Of a DNA stretch of 64,000 bases, positions 45,967 to 55,900 are shown in pieces; position 1 is the first letter of the stretch, and the number at the start of each line of letters is the position of its first letter. The position numbers were made by a program, and so were the translations under genes. Origin of the DNA: Micromonospora siamensis (GTDB lineage Bacteria > Actinomycetota > Actinomycetes > Mycobacteriales > Micromonosporaceae); the NCBI RefSeq assembly GCF_900090305.1, contig NZ_LT607751.1, forward strand, positions 5,394,001 to 5,458,000, given 5' to 3'. The notes beneath the pieces are model-generated. The model did not search any database, was not told the DNA's origin, and saw only the letters and a list, made by a program, of their open reading frames with translations.

Positions 45967-46458
45967 TCACCCTACGGGCCGGCCCGCTCCGGGGGCAGTC
46001 CCCGGTCCGCCGGCCAGGCCCGCCAGCCAGCGCTGGTGCCAGCCCAGCAGGGAGCGGCGCAGCCACCACCTGCCGACGGCCGGCACCGGACCGGCCTGCA
46101 CCTCCTCGGTGACCACCCGGGTCCCGTCGCCCTCGGCGGTGAGCAGCCACCGGTGGTGCCCCGTCGAGCCGAGTGCCCGGCCACTCCAGCCCAGCGCCGC
46201 GTACGGCCGCCACAGGTCCACCCGGCAGCGCACGCGCACGCCCAGCGTGGTCCAGTCGAAGACCACCCCCGGCCCCAGCTCGCCGCGGCCGGCGGGGAGC
46301 GCCACGTCGCGGGCGCCCGCGTACCAGTCGGGCCAGGCCGGCGCCGCCACCAGCCGCTGCCACACCCGCGCCGGTGGCAACGGCACCAGCAGCTCGTTGC
46401 GGGTGTGCACCGGCGCCCGGTCGGGGGTCAGGCCGGCCGGCCAGTCCGGGGCGGTCAC
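45967..46458 (-). CDS. SRPBCC (START-like) family protein
   Basis: 163 residues with the polyketide-cyclase/dehydrase fold: HTRNELLVPLPPARVWQRLVAAPAWPDWYAGARDVALP, then FDWTTLGVRVRCRVDLWRPYAALGWSGRALGSTGHHRWLL and a final long helix WWLRRSLLGWHQRWL. These proteins bind hydrophobic ligands. The GTG start overlaps the upstream reductase stop (GTGA) and the gene ends 4 bp before the serine hydrolase. Ligand unknown. Confidence 0.83.
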   Translation of the reverse strand: MTAPDWPAGLTPDRAPVHTRNELLVPLPPARVWQRLVAAPAWPDWYAGARDVALPAGRGELGPGVVFDWTTLGVRVRCRVDLWRPYAALGWSGRALGSTGHHRWLLTAEGDGTRVVTEEVQAGPVPAVGRWWLRRSLLGWHQRWLAGLAGGPGTAPGAGRPVG

Positions 46459-47510
46459 CCGAGGTCCCGCAGCGCGGTGCCCGGGGTGGTCAGGGCGACC
46501 TCCAGCCCGAACCGCTGCGCCGGGGTGGCGTACCCGGGTGCCGCGCCACCGGCCGCCGTCCGGGCCAGCAGCTCGACCGCGGCGTGGGCCGTCCAGAGGT
46601 ACGCGTCGGGGCCGGTGAGCAGTGCCGCGACCCGGCCCCCGGCGGAATCGGTGGCGACTCCGTGAACGACGGCAGCGCCGGCGGCGAGCTGCCCCGCGGT
46701 GGGGCCGGCCGGCAGCCGGCGCAGCAGCCGGGCCTGGAGCCGCCGGCTCGGCGCGGCGGTCACCAGGGCGGGCACCCGGCGGGCCAGCCGCATGGCCAGC
46801 ACCACCGGCGCGGGGAACGCGGTGAACGCCGACACGTCCGGCACCCCGGTCGACGTGCCGGCGGAGACCACGTCGGCCCGCCAGGGATTGGCGTGCACGG
46901 TGACGGTGCGGCCGTCGTGGTGGAACCGGCGCCGCTCGCCGGCCGGGTGGACCGGGACGAGCCGGCCGCCCCGACGCCACACCCCGGGGCCGCCGAGGCC
47001 GGCGAGGAGGGTCTCCAGGGTGCCCCGGGAGACCGCGCCCCGGGTGGCGAAGGAGAGTTCCAGCCGGTCCGCCGTCGGCAGCCGCCGGATCAGGTGGACC
47101 GCCATCGCGTCGGTGGGGACCACCCCGAAACCCGCACCGGGCAACGCCATCACCCCGGCGGCGCGCAGCTCCGCGTCGCGGGCCCGGACGGCGGTGAACT
47201 CCGCGGCCTCCCCGGACAGGTCCAGGTAGTGGGTGCCGGTGCGCAGGCACGCGTCGAGCAGGGGCGCCTGGGTACGCGCGAACGGGCCGGCGGCGTTGAG
47301 CAGCACCGCGGCGTCGGAGAGGAGGGCGTCCAGGGCCGCCGGGTCGTCCAGCGCGGCGGTCCGGGCGGGGAGCCCGAGTTCGGCGGCGAGCCGGCCCAGG
47401 CGGTCGGCGTTCCGGCCGGCCAGCACCGGCCGCAGTCCCCGGTCGACGGCGGTACGGGCGGTCAGGGCGCCGATGTAGCCGGTGGCCCCGTAGAGCACGA
47501 TGCGGTCCAT
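46455..47510 (-). CDS. Saccharopine dehydrogenase-like NAD(P)-binding protein
   Basis: 351 residues. The Rossmann N terminus is IVLYGATGYIGALTARTAVDRGLRPVLAGRNADRLGRL, followed by LLNAAGPFARTQAPLLDACLRTGTHYLDLSGE, as in trans-acting enoyl reductases and the saccharopine dehydrogenase-like family. The C-terminal half is less conserved and has the membrane-adjacent LAMRLARRVP stretch. First gene of a three-gene operon with the SRPBCC and serine-hydrolase proteins. It is divergent from a LysR gene, the likely regulator. Confidence 0.85.
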   Translation of the reverse strand: MDRIVLYGATGYIGALTARTAVDRGLRPVLAGRNADRLGRLAAELGLPARTAALDDPAALDALLSDAAVLLNAAGPFARTQAPLLDACLRTGTHYLDLSGEAAEFTAVRARDAELRAAGVMALPGAGFGVVPTDAMAVHLIRRLPTADRLELSFATRGAVSRGTLETLLAGLGGPGVWRRGGRLVPVHPAGERRRFHHDGRTVTVHANPWRADVVSAGTSTGVPDVSAFTAFPAPVVLAMRLARRVPALVTAAPSRRLQARLLRRLPAGPTAGQLAAGAAVVHGVATDSAGGRVAALLTGPDAYLWTAHAAVELLARTAAGGAAPGYATPAQRFGLEVALTTPGTALRDLG

Positions 47511-47656
47511 CCGGCGACGATCCCGCCGGCGCCCCGCCGGCGTCCAAGAGACGGCACCTCGGCCAGCCTCGGCGACGCCTATCGGAGCAGGCCACGGGCC
47601 GTCGCGCGGGAGGTGTCGACGGGCGGCGCGGTGACCGGGCTCACTACAGTGCGGGC

Positions 47657-48544
47657 GTGGATCTGAACCGGGTCAGGGCGTTCGTGGTGACCGCCGAGCT
47701 GCGCAGCTTCACCCGGGCCGCGCAGGAGCTGGGGCTGGCCCAGCCGTCCCTGTCGGCCCGGGTCCGCGCCCTGGAGGCGGAGCTGGGCGTGGAGCTGTTC
47801 TCCCGGGCCCGCCGGCAGGTCGAGCTGACCGACGCCGGCCGGGAGTTCCTCGACCACGCCCAGCGGCTCCTCGCCGCGGCCGACGAGGCGGTGCGCTCCA
47901 CCGCCCGGGCGGCCGGCGGGGCCACCGGCCGGCGGATGGCGCTGACCACCCTGGCGGCGAGCATCGACGAGGGCAAGGCCGGGGTGGTGGTGGCACTGCG
48001 CCGGCGCGCCCCGCAGCTGCGGGTGACGCTTTCCGGCGTACCCTTCGCCGACCATGTCCGGGCGGTCCGCGACGGGCGGGCGGACGCGGCGTACGTGTGG
48101 CCGCCCTACACCGCCGCGACCCTGGCCGGCCTGCACGTGGAGCCGCTGCGTGACCACCCGCGCCTGCTGGCCGTCGCCGACCGGCACCCGCTGGCCCGGG
48201 CCGGGGCGGTACGCGTCGACGACCTGGCCGGACTGCCGCAGGTCCCGCTCCCCGACGACGTCGACCCGGTCTTCGTGGCCGCCTGGCGGCTGGTGCCCGC
48301 GCCCCCGCTCGCCGCCGTCGCCCCGGCGCCCACGGTGGCCGCCCTGCTGGACGCGGTGGCCGCGGACGCCGGCTGCGCGCCGGTGCCCGCCCCGCTCGCC
48401 GCCACCGCCGCCACGCCCGGCGTCAGCTTCGTGCCGATCGACGACGCTCCCCCGGCGACGCTGGCGCTGGCCTGGCGGCGGGACGCGGCCGGGCCGGCGC
48501 ACGCGCTGCTCCACGACGTCGCCCGCGAGCTGCTGGCCGGCTGA
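47657..48544 (+). CDS. LysR-family transcriptional regulator
   Basis: 295 residues: the winged helix VRAFVVTAELRSFTRAAQELGLAQPSLSARVRALEAELGVELFSR, a linker helix, and the periplasmic-binding-like sensor domain (LRVTLSGVPFADHVRAVRDGRADAAYVWPP). LysR proteins usually regulate a divergent neighbour, here the reductase/SRPBCC/serine-hydrolase operon across 146 bp. TACAGT is 6 nt before the GTG, fitting a leaderless transcript. The effector is unknown. Confidence 0.93.
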   Translation: MDLNRVRAFVVTAELRSFTRAAQELGLAQPSLSARVRALEAELGVELFSRARRQVELTDAGREFLDHAQRLLAAADEAVRSTARAAGGATGRRMALTTLAASIDEGKAGVVVALRRRAPQLRVTLSGVPFADHVRAVRDGRADAAYVWPPYTAATLAGLHVEPLRDHPRLLAVADRHPLARAGAVRVDDLAGLPQVPLPDDVDPVFVAAWRLVPAPPLAAVAPAPTVAALLDAVAADAGCAPVPAPLAATAATPGVSFVPIDDAPPATLALAWRRDAAGPAHALLHDVARELLAG

Positions 48545-48552
48545 GAACCGCC

Positions 48553-48903
48553 TCAGCGGCAGAGCATCGGCCCCAGCGGGGCGCCACCGAGCAGGTGGGC
48601 GTGGACGTGGAAGACCTCCTGGCCGCCGTGCGCGCCGGTGTTGAACATCAGCCGGAAGCCGTCGGCGTCCAGCCCCTCCTCCTCGGCGACGGCCGCGGCG
48701 GTGGCCAGCAGCTCCCCGGCCAGCTCCTGGTCGTCCAGGGCGAGGGTCGCCACGTCGGCGTAGTGCTCCTTGGGGATCACCAGCACGTGGATGGGCGCCT
48801 TCGGGTCGATGTCCCGGAAGGCGAGGGTGCGGTCGGTCTCCCGCACGATGGTGGCCGGGATCTCCCCGGCGACGATCCGGCAGAACAGGCAGTCGGTTCC
48901 CAT
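48553..48903 (-). CDS. HINT-type HIT protein
   Basis: 116 residues. Start MGTDCLFCRIVAGEIPATIVRETDRTLAF carries the CxxC zinc-like pair, and the HIT signature is EVFHVHAHLLGG. Acts on purine nucleoside phosphoramidates such as AMP-lysine. The ATG at 48903 has TACGAT 6 nt upstream. It shares a 38-bp space with the SDR gene, so the two divergent promoters overlap. Distinct from the longer HIT protein at 34998. Confidence 0.92.
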   Translation of the reverse strand: MGTDCLFCRIVAGEIPATIVRETDRTLAFRDIDPKAPIHVLVIPKEHYADVATLALDDQELAGELLATAAAVAEEEGLDADGFRLMFNTGAHGGQEVFHVHAHLLGGAPLGPMLCR

Positions 48904-48941
48904 CGGGGCATCGTAGGTCCCCCTGCGGCATGATGTGCCGC

Positions 48942-49703
48942 GTGACTTCACGAGCGGTACTGGTGACGGGGGCCTCGCGCGGCATCGGCGCGGCGGTGGC
49001 GCGGGCGTTCGCGGCGGGCGGGGACCGGGTGGCGATCCACCACCGGGACTCGGCGGAGCTGGCCGAGAAGGTGCGGGCCGAACTGCCCGGCGACGGGCAC
49101 GTCGTGGTCCGCGCCGACCTGGCCGACGCCGACGGCGTACGGGCCATGGTGGACGCGGCGGCGCAGGCCCTGGGCGGGCTGGACGTGCTGGTCAACAACG
49201 CCGGCGTGTACGGCCCGCGGGAACTGCCGCACCCGGTCTTCGGCAACACCTACGAGCAGTGGCGGGAACAGTGGCGGCTGGTCGTGGAGACCAACCTGAC
49301 CGGCGCCGCCAACGTCACCTGGTGCGCCGCGCAGCACATGCGGGAGCGGGGTGGCCGGATCGTCAACGTGTCGTCCCGGGGCGCCTTCCGGGGCGAGCCG
49401 GAGCAGCCCGCGTACGGGGCGAGCAAGGCCGGCCTGAACGCGCTCGGCCAGTCGCTGGCGCTGGCCCTGGCGCCGTACGGGATCGCGGTGGCGACCGTCG
49501 CGCCCGGCTTCGTCGAGACGGACATGACCACGACGCACCTGGCCGGTGAGCGGGGCGACGCGATCCGGGCCCAGTCGCCGTTCAACCGGGTGGCCCGTCC
49601 GGACGAGATCGCCGCCGCCGTGCACTGGCTGGCCAGCCCGCAGGCGGAGTGGGCGTCCGGGACCATCGTGGACCTCAACGGCGCCTCCTACCTGCGCAGC
49701 TGA
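48942..49703 (+). CDS. Short-chain dehydrogenase/reductase
   Basis: 253 residues: nucleotide motif VTGASRGIGAAVARAFAAGGDRVAIHH, NNAGVYGP, catalytic Ser in VNVSSRGAF and YxxxK in YGASKAGLNALG; the PG motif VAPGFVETDM is complete, and the C terminus ends IVDLNGASYLR. FabG-like in pattern; the substrate is unknown. I prefer GTG 48942 because CATGAT lies 7 nt upstream; ATG 48930 would add four residues. No operon partner. Confidence 0.92.
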   Translation: MTSRAVLVTGASRGIGAAVARAFAAGGDRVAIHHRDSAELAEKVRAELPGDGHVVVRADLADADGVRAMVDAAAQALGGLDVLVNNAGVYGPRELPHPVFGNTYEQWREQWRLVVETNLTGAANVTWCAAQHMRERGGRIVNVSSRGAFRGEPEQPAYGASKAGLNALGQSLALALAPYGIAVATVAPGFVETDMTTTHLAGERGDAIRAQSPFNRVARPDEIAAAVHWLASPQAEWASGTIVDLNGASYLRS

Positions 49704-49842
49704 ACGCTCAGCGAACGGTCAGGGTCGCCGCCGGGAGGACGCCCGATCGCGGGTGAGGGTCACCGGCATGACGGAGACCGCCCCGCTGCACCTCACCGCC
49801 GACCCGTCCCCGTCTTCCCCCGCCCCTGACCGGGCGGCCCGC

Positions 49843-50577
49843 TCACCAGCGGCGCAGGCGGGTGGCCAGCACGCTCAGGGCGGCGACGCCGGCGGTGGAG
49901 GTGCGCAGCACCGTCGGGCCCAGCCGGACCGGCCGGGCGCCGGCCTCGCGGAACGCTGCCAGTTCGGCCGGGGCGATGCCGCCTTCCGGGCCGACCACCA
50001 GCACGACCTCCCCCGCGTCGGGCAGCTCGACGGCGGTCAGCCGCTCCTGCGCCTCCTCGTGCAGCACGAACCCGGCGGCGGCCCCAGCCAGCCGGCGTAC
50101 CACCGTGGTGGTGGACTCGTCGGGCGTCCCGGCCACCACCGGCAGCCACGCCCGGCGGGCCTGCTTGGCGGCCTCCCGGGCGGTCGCCGCCCACTTGTCC
50201 CGGGCCCGTACGCCCCGATCGCCGCGCCACTGCACCACGGAGCGGGACGCCGCCCAGGGCACGATCTCGTCCACGCCGACCTCGGTCATCGCCTGTACGG
50301 CCAGCTCGCCCCGGTCGCCCTTGGCGATGCCCTGCACCACCACGATCCGGGGGACGGAGGCGTCGACGTACCCCCGGGAGGTGACCCGGAGGTCGAGGGT
50401 GCCCTTGCCGACGGCGGTGACCTCGGCGGCGGCCGTGCCGCCCCGCCCGTCGGCGAGCAGCAGCTCCTCGCCGACCCGCAGCCGCTGCACGGTGGCGGCG
50501 TGGTGGCCCTCCGGTCCGTCCAGGGTCAGCGTGTCCGCGGTGGGCAGCGCCTCGACCAGGAACAGCGGCGCCGACAC
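49843..50577 (-). CDS. rsmE: 16S rRNA (uracil1498-N3)-methyltransferase
   Basis: 244 residues. SPOUT-fold methyltransferase with an N-terminal PUA-like domain (SAPLFLVEALPTADTLTLDGPEGHHAATVQRLRVGEELLLADG) and the C-terminal knot VVLVVGPEGGIAPAELAAFREAGARPVRLGPTVLRTSTAGVAAL. It methylates U1498 in the 30S decoding region. GTG start 1 bp after the dnaJ2 stop, an order shared with mycobacteria (hrcA-dnaJ2-rsmE). Confidence 0.95.
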   Translation of the reverse strand: MSAPLFLVEALPTADTLTLDGPEGHHAATVQRLRVGEELLLADGRGGTAAAEVTAVGKGTLDLRVTSRGYVDASVPRIVVVQGIAKGDRGELAVQAMTEVGVDEIVPWAASRSVVQWRGDRGVRARDKWAATAREAAKQARRAWLPVVAGTPDESTTTVVRRLAGAAAGFVLHEEAQERLTAVELPDAGEVVLVVGPEGGIAPAELAAFREAGARPVRLGPTVLRTSTAGVAALSVLATRLRRW

Positions 50578-50578
50578 C

Positions 50579-51727
50579 TCAGGCGTGCCCGTTGAAGGCG
50601 TCGCGCATCCGGGAGAAGAAGCCGCCCTGCTTGGTCAGCTCGGCGACCTCCTCGCCGCGGGTCTTGGCGAAGTCGCGGAGCATCTTCTCCTGGTCGGCGT
50701 CGAGCTTGGTGGGGGTGCGGACGTCCAGGTGGACGTAGAGGTCGCCCCGGCCGGTGCCACGCAGGTGCGGCACGCCCCGGGCCCGCAGCCGCAGCGTGCT
50801 GCCCGGCTGGGTGCCCGGCTTCACGTCGACCGGCTCCTCGCTGTCCAGGGTCTTGATGGTGAGCCGGGTGCCGAGCGCCGCGGCCGTCATCGGCACGGTC
50901 ACCCGGCAGTGCAGGTCGTCGCCCTTGCGGGAGTAGACGTCGTGCGGGCGCTCGTGGATCTCGACGTAGAGGTCGCCGGCGGTGCCGCCACCCGGGCCGA
51001 CCTCACCCTGCTGGGCCAGCCGGATCCGCATGCCGTCCTCGACCCCGGCGGGGATCTTGACGGTCAGCGAGCGGCGGGTCCGGACCCGGCCGTCACCGGC
51101 GCAGGTCGGGCAGGGGTGCGGGATGGTGGTGCCGTAGCCCTGGCAGACGGTGCACGGGCGGGCCGAGACGACCTGGCCGAGGAAGGTGCGCTGCACCGAC
51201 TGGACCTCGCCCCGACCGCCGCACGCCTCGCAGGTGGCCAGGTGGGTGCCGGCCGCCGTGCCGGCGCCGGAGCAGGTGGTGCAGAGCACCGCCGTGTCGA
51301 CGGTGATCGGCGCCTCGACGCCGAAGGCCGTCTCGTGCAGGTCGAGCTCCAGGCGCAGGATCGCGTCGGCGCCCGGCCGGGTACGCGGGCGCGGCCCCCG
51401 GGCGCCGCCACCGGCCGCGCCGCCGAAGAACGCGTCCATGATGTCCTGGAAGCCGACGAACGGGCCGGCCCCGCCCGGGCCACCCGGCCCGCCGGCGCCC
51501 CCGCCGCCCGGGGCGAGCGGGTCGCCACCCAGGTCGACGATCTGCCGTTTCCGGTCGTCCGAGAGGACCTCGTACGCGGCGTTGATGTCCTTGAACTTCT
51601 CCTGTGCCTCCGGGTCCGGATTGACGTCCGGGTGGAACTGCCGCGCCAGCTTGCGGTAGGCGCGCTTGATCTCGTCGTCGGAGGCTTCCCGGCTCACGCC
51701 GAGAATGCCGTAGTAGTCCCTGGCCAC
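50579..51727 (-). CDS. dnaJ2: Chaperone DnaJ (DnaJ2 type)
   Basis: 382 residues. J-domain with HPD ([12 protein letters not shown]) near the start; a G/F-rich linker; the zinc domain with four CxxCxGxG repeats ([32 protein letters not shown]); and the substrate-binding C terminus. Stimulates DnaK. The GTG start at 51727 ([16 protein letters not shown]) matches the known DnaJ2 N terminus; ATG 51745 is an alternative with six extra residues. Follows hrcA by 76 bp. Confidence 0.95.
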   Translation of the reverse strand: MARDYYGILGVSREASDDEIKRAYRKLARQFHPDVNPDPEAQEKFKDINAAYEVLSDDRKRQIVDLGGDPLAPGGGGAGGPGGPGGAGPFVGFQDIMDAFFGGAAGGGARGPRPRTRPGADAILRLELDLHETAFGVEAPITVDTAVLCTTCSGAGTAAGTHLATCEACGGRGEVQSVQRTFLGQVVSARPCTVCQGYGTTIPHPCPTCAGDGRVRTRRSLTVKIPAGVEDGMRIRLAQQGEVGPGGGTAGDLYVEIHERPHDVYSRKGDDLHCRVTVPMTAAALGTRLTIKTLDSEEPVDVKPGTQPGSTLRLRARGVPHLRGTGRGDLYVHLDVRTPTKLDADQEKMLRDFAKTRGEEVAELTKQGGFFSRMRDAFNGHA

Positions 51728-51803
51728 TGCGTTCCGTGTCCTCATGTTCGTGTCGCGTTGCGCGGTCGTCGGCCGGAGCCATCTGCCGGCCCGGTGTCGG
51801 GGA

Positions 51804-52826
51804 TCAGTTCTGGGCCAGCAGCTCGCCCACGTAGCGTGCCACGGCCCTCACCGTGGCGATGGTGCCGGGGTAGTCCATCCGGGTCGGCCCCAACACGCCG
51901 AGCCCGCCGAGCGCGGTCGCCCCCGGGCCGTATCCGGTGCTGACCACGGAGGCGGCCCGCAGGTTGTCGATCTCGTTCTCGTCGCCGATCAGCACCCGGG
52001 TGGTGGTCGACTCGGCCTCGCCGATGAGCTTGAGCATCACCACCTCCTCCTCGAGCGCCTCGAGGATGGGTCGCAGCGAGCCCTGGAAGTCGAGCAGGCC
52101 ACCCCGGGTGAGGTTGGCGGTGCCGGCCAGCGCGATGCGCTCCTCGTGCCGTTCGACGAGGGTCTCCAGCAGCACCGTGGAGAGGGTGGTCATGGCGCCG
52201 CGCAGCTGCGGGGTGGCCTCGTCGACCAGCGCCTGCACCAGCGGCGGGGTGTCGGTCAGCTGGCTGCCGACCAGCTTCTCGTTGACCAGCCGGCGCAGGT
52301 CGGTGACGTCGTCGGCGGGGATCGGGCCGGGCAGCTCGACCAGCCGCTGCTCGACCCGGCCGGTGTCGGCGATCATGACCAGCATCAGCCGGGTGGTGGA
52401 GATCGGCACCAGCTCCAGGTGGCGCACCTTGGAGCGGGCCAGCGACGGGTACTGCACCACGGCCACCTGGCGGGTGAGCTGGGCCAGCAGCCGCACGGTG
52501 CGGTGCACCACGTCGTCCAGGTCGACCGCGCCGACCAGGAACCGCTCGATGGCCCGCCGCTCGGCGGGGCTGAGCGGCTTGACCCGGGAGAGCCGGTCGA
52601 CGAAGAGCCGGTAGCCGCGGTCGGTGGGCACCCGGCCGGCACTGGTGTGCGGCTGCCGGATGTACCCCTCCTCCTCCAGCACCGCCATGTCGTTGCGCAC
52701 GGTGGCCGGCGAGACGCCCAGCTGGTGCCGCTCGACCAGCGCCCTGCTGCCCACCGGCTCCTGCGTGGCGACGTAGTCCTCGACGATCGCGCGCAGCACG
52801 GCGAGCTTGCGGTCGTCGAGACCCAT
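51804..52826 (-). CDS. hrcA: Heat-inducible transcription repressor HrcA
   Basis: 340 residues. Helix-turn-helix [60 protein letters not shown] is the classical start; the C-terminal end with [20 protein letters not shown] matches. It represses heat-shock genes via CIRCE. ATG 52826 has GAGGAGGTGGGGAG upstream. Its own operon (hrcA-dnaJ2-rsmE) lies behind a CIRCE element, so it is autoregulated. Confidence 0.96.
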   Translation of the reverse strand: MGLDDRKLAVLRAIVEDYVATQEPVGSRALVERHQLGVSPATVRNDMAVLEEEGYIRQPHTSAGRVPTDRGYRLFVDRLSRVKPLSPAERRAIERFLVGAVDLDDVVHRTVRLLAQLTRQVAVVQYPSLARSKVRHLELVPISTTRLMLVMIADTGRVEQRLVELPGPIPADDVTDLRRLVNEKLVGSQLTDTPPLVQALVDEATPQLRGAMTTLSTVLLETLVERHEERIALAGTANLTRGGLLDFQGSLRPILEALEEEVVMLKLIGEAESTTTRVLIGDENEIDNLRAASVVSTGYGPGATALGGLGVLGPTRMDYPGTIATVRAVARYVGELLAQN

Positions 52827-52881
52827 CTCCCCACCTCCTCGCGCGCCCGCCCGGGGCCTGCGGCGCACCGGGGCGAGCATC

Positions 52882-52908
52882 TTGGCACTCGACTGTAGCG
52901 AGTGCCAG
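52882..52908. promoter_or_regulatory. CIRCE element (HrcA operator)
   Basis: TTGGCACTC-N9-GAGTGCCAG. The consensus TTAGCACTC-N9-GAGTGCTAA is matched with A-to-G and T-to-C changes that keep the symmetry, plus one final mismatch. Spacer GACTGTAGC. It lies 55 nt upstream of hrcA. Confidence 0.92.
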
Positions 52909-53060
52909 TCTACGTCGGCACCCCCGCCGACGCGATGATCACGACCCACCGGCCCGTCCACCGGCGTCCGCCCGTCGTGGATCCACGCCTGGCCGATCGG
53001 CGCGCCGAGGGGACCAGTGTCCCCTGGTGTCCCCTTGTCACCAGCCCCTACCGTGACGTC

Positions 53061-53678
53061 ATGACTGAGCCACCTCGCCCACCGGGATCGGGGGAACCCG
53101 GCCCGTACCAGCCGGAACCGACCCCGCCCTCGGCCCCGTTCGGCCCGCCCGCAGGCGGCGAGCCCACCGCACCGCTGTCCGGGGCTCCCGGGCAGCCCAC
53201 AGCCGGCGACTCTCCCCCGCCCGCCGGTGGTTACCCGCCGCCCGGTGGCCACCCTCCGCCGGGCGTCGGCTATCCGACCGGCGGGGCGTACGGCCCACCG
53301 GTCGGCTACGCCAACGGCGAGGACAAGACCTGGGCGCTGGTCGCCCACTGGGGTGGCGCCGCCGCCACCTTCTTCACCGCCTGGCTGGGGTTCCTGCCAC
53401 CACTGATCGCCATGATGGGCCGCGGCGCGCAGTCCCCGACCGTCCGGGCGCACGCCGTGGAGGCGCTCAACTTCCAGCTCACCTGGCTGGGCGCGTCGGT
53501 CGCGCTGTCGATCGTGCTGTGCTGCGGCACGGTGGTCACCCTCGGCCTCGGCAGCGTGCTGTTCGTCCTGCTCGGCGGGCCCTGGCTGGTCGGGGTGATC
53601 TTCGGTGTGATCGCCGGGGTCAAGGCCGGTGAGGGGCAGCTCTACCGCTACCCGATGTCGATCCGCCTGGTGAAGTGA
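53061..53678 (+). CDS. DUF4870 membrane protein with Pro-rich head
   Basis: 205 residues. Residues 1-90 are Pro/Gly-rich ([19 protein letters not shown]) and likely disordered; then the DUF4870 domain: [59 protein letters not shown] and [29 protein letters not shown]. Four helices. A common actinobacterial membrane protein, function unknown. TACCGT is 6 nt before the ATG. A terminator between it and hemW serves both. Confidence 0.88.
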   Translation: MTEPPRPPGSGEPGPYQPEPTPPSAPFGPPAGGEPTAPLSGAPGQPTAGDSPPPAGGYPPPGGHPPPGVGYPTGGAYGPPVGYANGEDKTWALVAHWGGAAATFFTAWLGFLPPLIAMMGRGAQSPTVRAHAVEALNFQLTWLGASVALSIVLCCGTVVTLGLGSVLFVLLGGPWLVGVIFGVIAGVKAGEGQLYRYPMSIRLVK

Positions 53679-53685
53679 CCCCGCA

Positions 53686-53719
53686 CGGCGGGGCCCCGGC
53701 GTGAGGCGGGGCCCCGCCG
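53686..53719. terminator. Bidirectional terminator, DUF4870 gene and hemW
   Basis: CGGCGGGGCCCCG and its complement form a 13-bp perfect stem with an 8-nt loop between the two convergent stops (53678 and 53722). Confidence 0.9.
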
Positions 53720-53721
53720 GC

Positions 53722-54945
53722 TCAGGGCAGCAGGTCGCGGACCACCGCGTCGGCCAGCAGCCGGCCGCGCAGGGTGAGCACCGCCTGCCCACCCGCGTAC
53801 CGGTCGGCGTCCAGCAGGCCGGCCGCCCGGGCCCGTTCCGCCCCGGCCCGGCCCGCGTCGTCCAGCGCGGAAAGCGGCAGGCCGGAGGCCAACCGCAGTC
53901 GCAGCATCACGTCCTCCATGTGCGCCTCGTCCGGCGTGAGCAGCTCGCGGGCCAGGCCGGGTGACTCCCCGGCGGCGAGCCGCTTCGCGTACGCGGTCGG
54001 GTGCTTGACGTTCCACCAGCGCACCCCGCCGACGTGGCTGTGCGCCCCCGAGCCGAGGCCCCACCAGTCGGCGCCGGTCCAGTAGAGCAGGTTGTGCCGG
54101 CACCGGGCGGCCTCCGAGCGGGCCCAGTTGGAGACCTCGTACCAGGCGAAACCGGCCGCGTCGAGGGCGGCCTCCGCGGCCAGGTAGCGGTCCGCCGCCA
54201 CGTCGTCGGAGGGGTACGGCAGCTCGCCCCGGCGCATCCGGGCGGCCAGCCGGGTGCCGTCCTCCACGATCAGGGCGTACGCGCTGACGTGGTCCACCCC
54301 GGCGGCCACCACCTGCGCCAGCGAGGCGGCGAAGTCGTCGGCGCTCTCCCCCGGCGTGCCGTAGATCAGGTCCAGGTTGACGTGGTCGAAGCCGGCGTCC
54401 CGGGCCTCCAGGGCGGCGGCGGTGGCCCGGCCGGCGCTGTGCTTCCGGTCGAGGATCGCCAGCACCCCCGGCGCGGCGGACTGCATGCCCAGCGAGATCC
54501 GGGTGTAGCCGGCGGCCCGCAGCGTCCGCAGCGACTCCGGGGTCACCGACTCGGGGTTGGCCTCGGTGGTCACCTCGGCGTCGGCGGCCAGCCCCCAGGT
54601 GCGGTCGATGCCGTCGAGGATCCGGGCCAGGTCGCCGGCGGGGAGCAGGGTCGGGGTGCCACCGCCGACGAAGACGGTGTCCACCCGGCGCGGCGGGGTG
54701 TCGCCCAGGACCCGGGCGGCCAGCGCCAGCTCGGCGAGCACCGTGTCGGCGTACGACTCGCGGTCGGCGCCACCACCCAGCTCCGCCGAGGTGTACGTGT
54801 TGAAGTCGCAGTAGCCGCAGCGGCTGGCGCAGAAGGGGACGTGGACGTAGACGCCGAAGCCTCGCGCGCCGACGGCGCGGGTGGCGGTGGCGGGCAGCGA
54901 ACCGTCCGCGGGGACGGCTTCGCCTTCTGGAAGAGCGCCGGGCAT
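53722..54945 (-). CDS. hemW: Heme chaperone HemW (radical SAM, CPO-III-like)
   Basis: 407 residues. The radical SAM cysteines are [13 protein letters not shown] (CxxxCxxC) near residue 38; [21 protein letters not shown] and [13 protein letters not shown] follow; the HemN C-terminal domain comes after. HemW delivers heme to partner enzymes. The start is ATG 54945, shared within a 19-bp space with the enoyl-CoA hydratase ATG, so the mRNA is probably leaderless. In mycobacteria this gene is annotated hemN and lies in the same neighbourhood. Confidence 0.93.
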   Translation of the reverse strand: MPGALPEGEAVPADGSLPATATRAVGARGFGVYVHVPFCASRCGYCDFNTYTSAELGGGADRESYADTVLAELALAARVLGDTPPRRVDTVFVGGGTPTLLPAGDLARILDGIDRTWGLAADAEVTTEANPESVTPESLRTLRAAGYTRISLGMQSAAPGVLAILDRKHSAGRATAAALEARDAGFDHVNLDLIYGTPGESADDFAASLAQVVAAGVDHVSAYALIVEDGTRLAARMRRGELPYPSDDVAADRYLAAEAALDAAGFAWYEVSNWARSEAARCRHNLLYWTGADWWGLGSGAHSHVGGVRWWNVKHPTAYAKRLAAGESPGLARELLTPDEAHMEDVMLRLRLASGLPLSALDDAGRAGAERARAAGLLDADRYAGGQAVLTLRGRLLADAVVRDLLP

Positions 54946-54964
54946 GGCCACTAGTGTGCCCGGC

Positions 54965-55747
54965 ATGACCTCCTCCGACGCGCTCGTGCGGGTCTCCACG
55001 GCCCGCGGGGTGACCACCCTCACCCTGGACAGCCCGCACAACCGCAACGCGCTCTCCACCGCGCTGATGACCCAGCTGCTGGACGGGCTGGCCGCCGCCG
55101 TGGCCGACGACACGGTCCGGGTGATCGTGCTGGACCACACCGGGCCGGTCTTCTGCTCCGGTGCGGACCTGAAGGAGACCGCCGCCGCGTACGCCTCCGG
55201 CACGGTCCCGGCCGGGAAGCTGGGCGACGTGCTTGCCGCGGTCTGGGAGTGCCCGAAGCCGGTGGTGGCCCGGGTGGCCGGCCCGGCGCGGGCCGGTGGG
55301 CTGGGCCTGATCGCGGCGGCCGACCTGGCGGTCTGCGCCGAGGAGGCGACGTTCGCCTTCACCGAGGTGCGGATCGGGGTGATCCCGGCGGTCATCTCCG
55401 CCACCGTGCTGCCCCGGCTGCACCCGCGCGCCGCCGCCGAGCTCTACCTCACCGGGGACACCTTCGACGGCCGGCGGGCCGCCGAGGTCGGGCTGGTCAC
55501 CGCCGCCGTGCCGGCGGACGGGCTGGACGAGGCGGTGGCGCGGTACTGCGCGTCGCTGGTCAAGGGTGCCCCGAAGGCGCTGGCCGGGGCGAAGGAGCTG
55601 CTGCGCCGGCCGGCCGACACCGACCTGCGGGCCGAGATCGCCGACCTGGCCGCCCGCTCCACCGGCTACTTCCTCTCCGAGGAGGGCCGGGAAGGGGTGC
55701 TGGCCTTCCGGGAGAAGCGCGCCGCCGCCTGGGTGCCCGCCGAGTGA
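54965..55747 (+). CDS. Enoyl-CoA hydratase/isomerase family protein
   Basis: 260 residues. Crotonase motifs: TLTLDSPHNRNALSTALMTQLLDGL, GPVFCSGADLKETAAAYASG (CoA oxyanion hole) and VVARVAGPARAGGLGLIAAADLAVCAEEATFAFTEVRIGVIPAVIS. The position of the hydratase Glu (in FTEVRIGVIP) is present. Possibly hydratase or EchA-type. TAGTGT is 7 nt before the ATG. Divergent from hemW with 19 bp between the starts. Confidence 0.9.
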   Translation: MTSSDALVRVSTARGVTTLTLDSPHNRNALSTALMTQLLDGLAAAVADDTVRVIVLDHTGPVFCSGADLKETAAAYASGTVPAGKLGDVLAAVWECPKPVVARVAGPARAGGLGLIAAADLAVCAEEATFAFTEVRIGVIPAVISATVLPRLHPRAAAELYLTGDTFDGRRAAEVGLVTAAVPADGLDEAVARYCASLVKGAPKALAGAKELLRRPADTDLRAEIADLAARSTGYFLSEEGREGVLAFREKRAAAWVPAE

Positions 55748-55900
55748 GTTTCTGCGTCGCCGGCCGGGGGAACTCCTCCGCCCGGCGGCGCGAACACGCG
55801 GTGCGACCGGTCGGTCACGTAGCGCAGCTCGGCCGGTCGGACGACCCGAACGGTGGTTTTGGAGACGTACTCTTGTCGGACTGATGAACGGGAGGTGCGG

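Noticed and set aside
49769..49842. Small plus-strand gene MTETAPLHLTADPSPSS...
   Set aside because: The frame continues antisense through rsmE and loses any sensible composition; no ribosome site.
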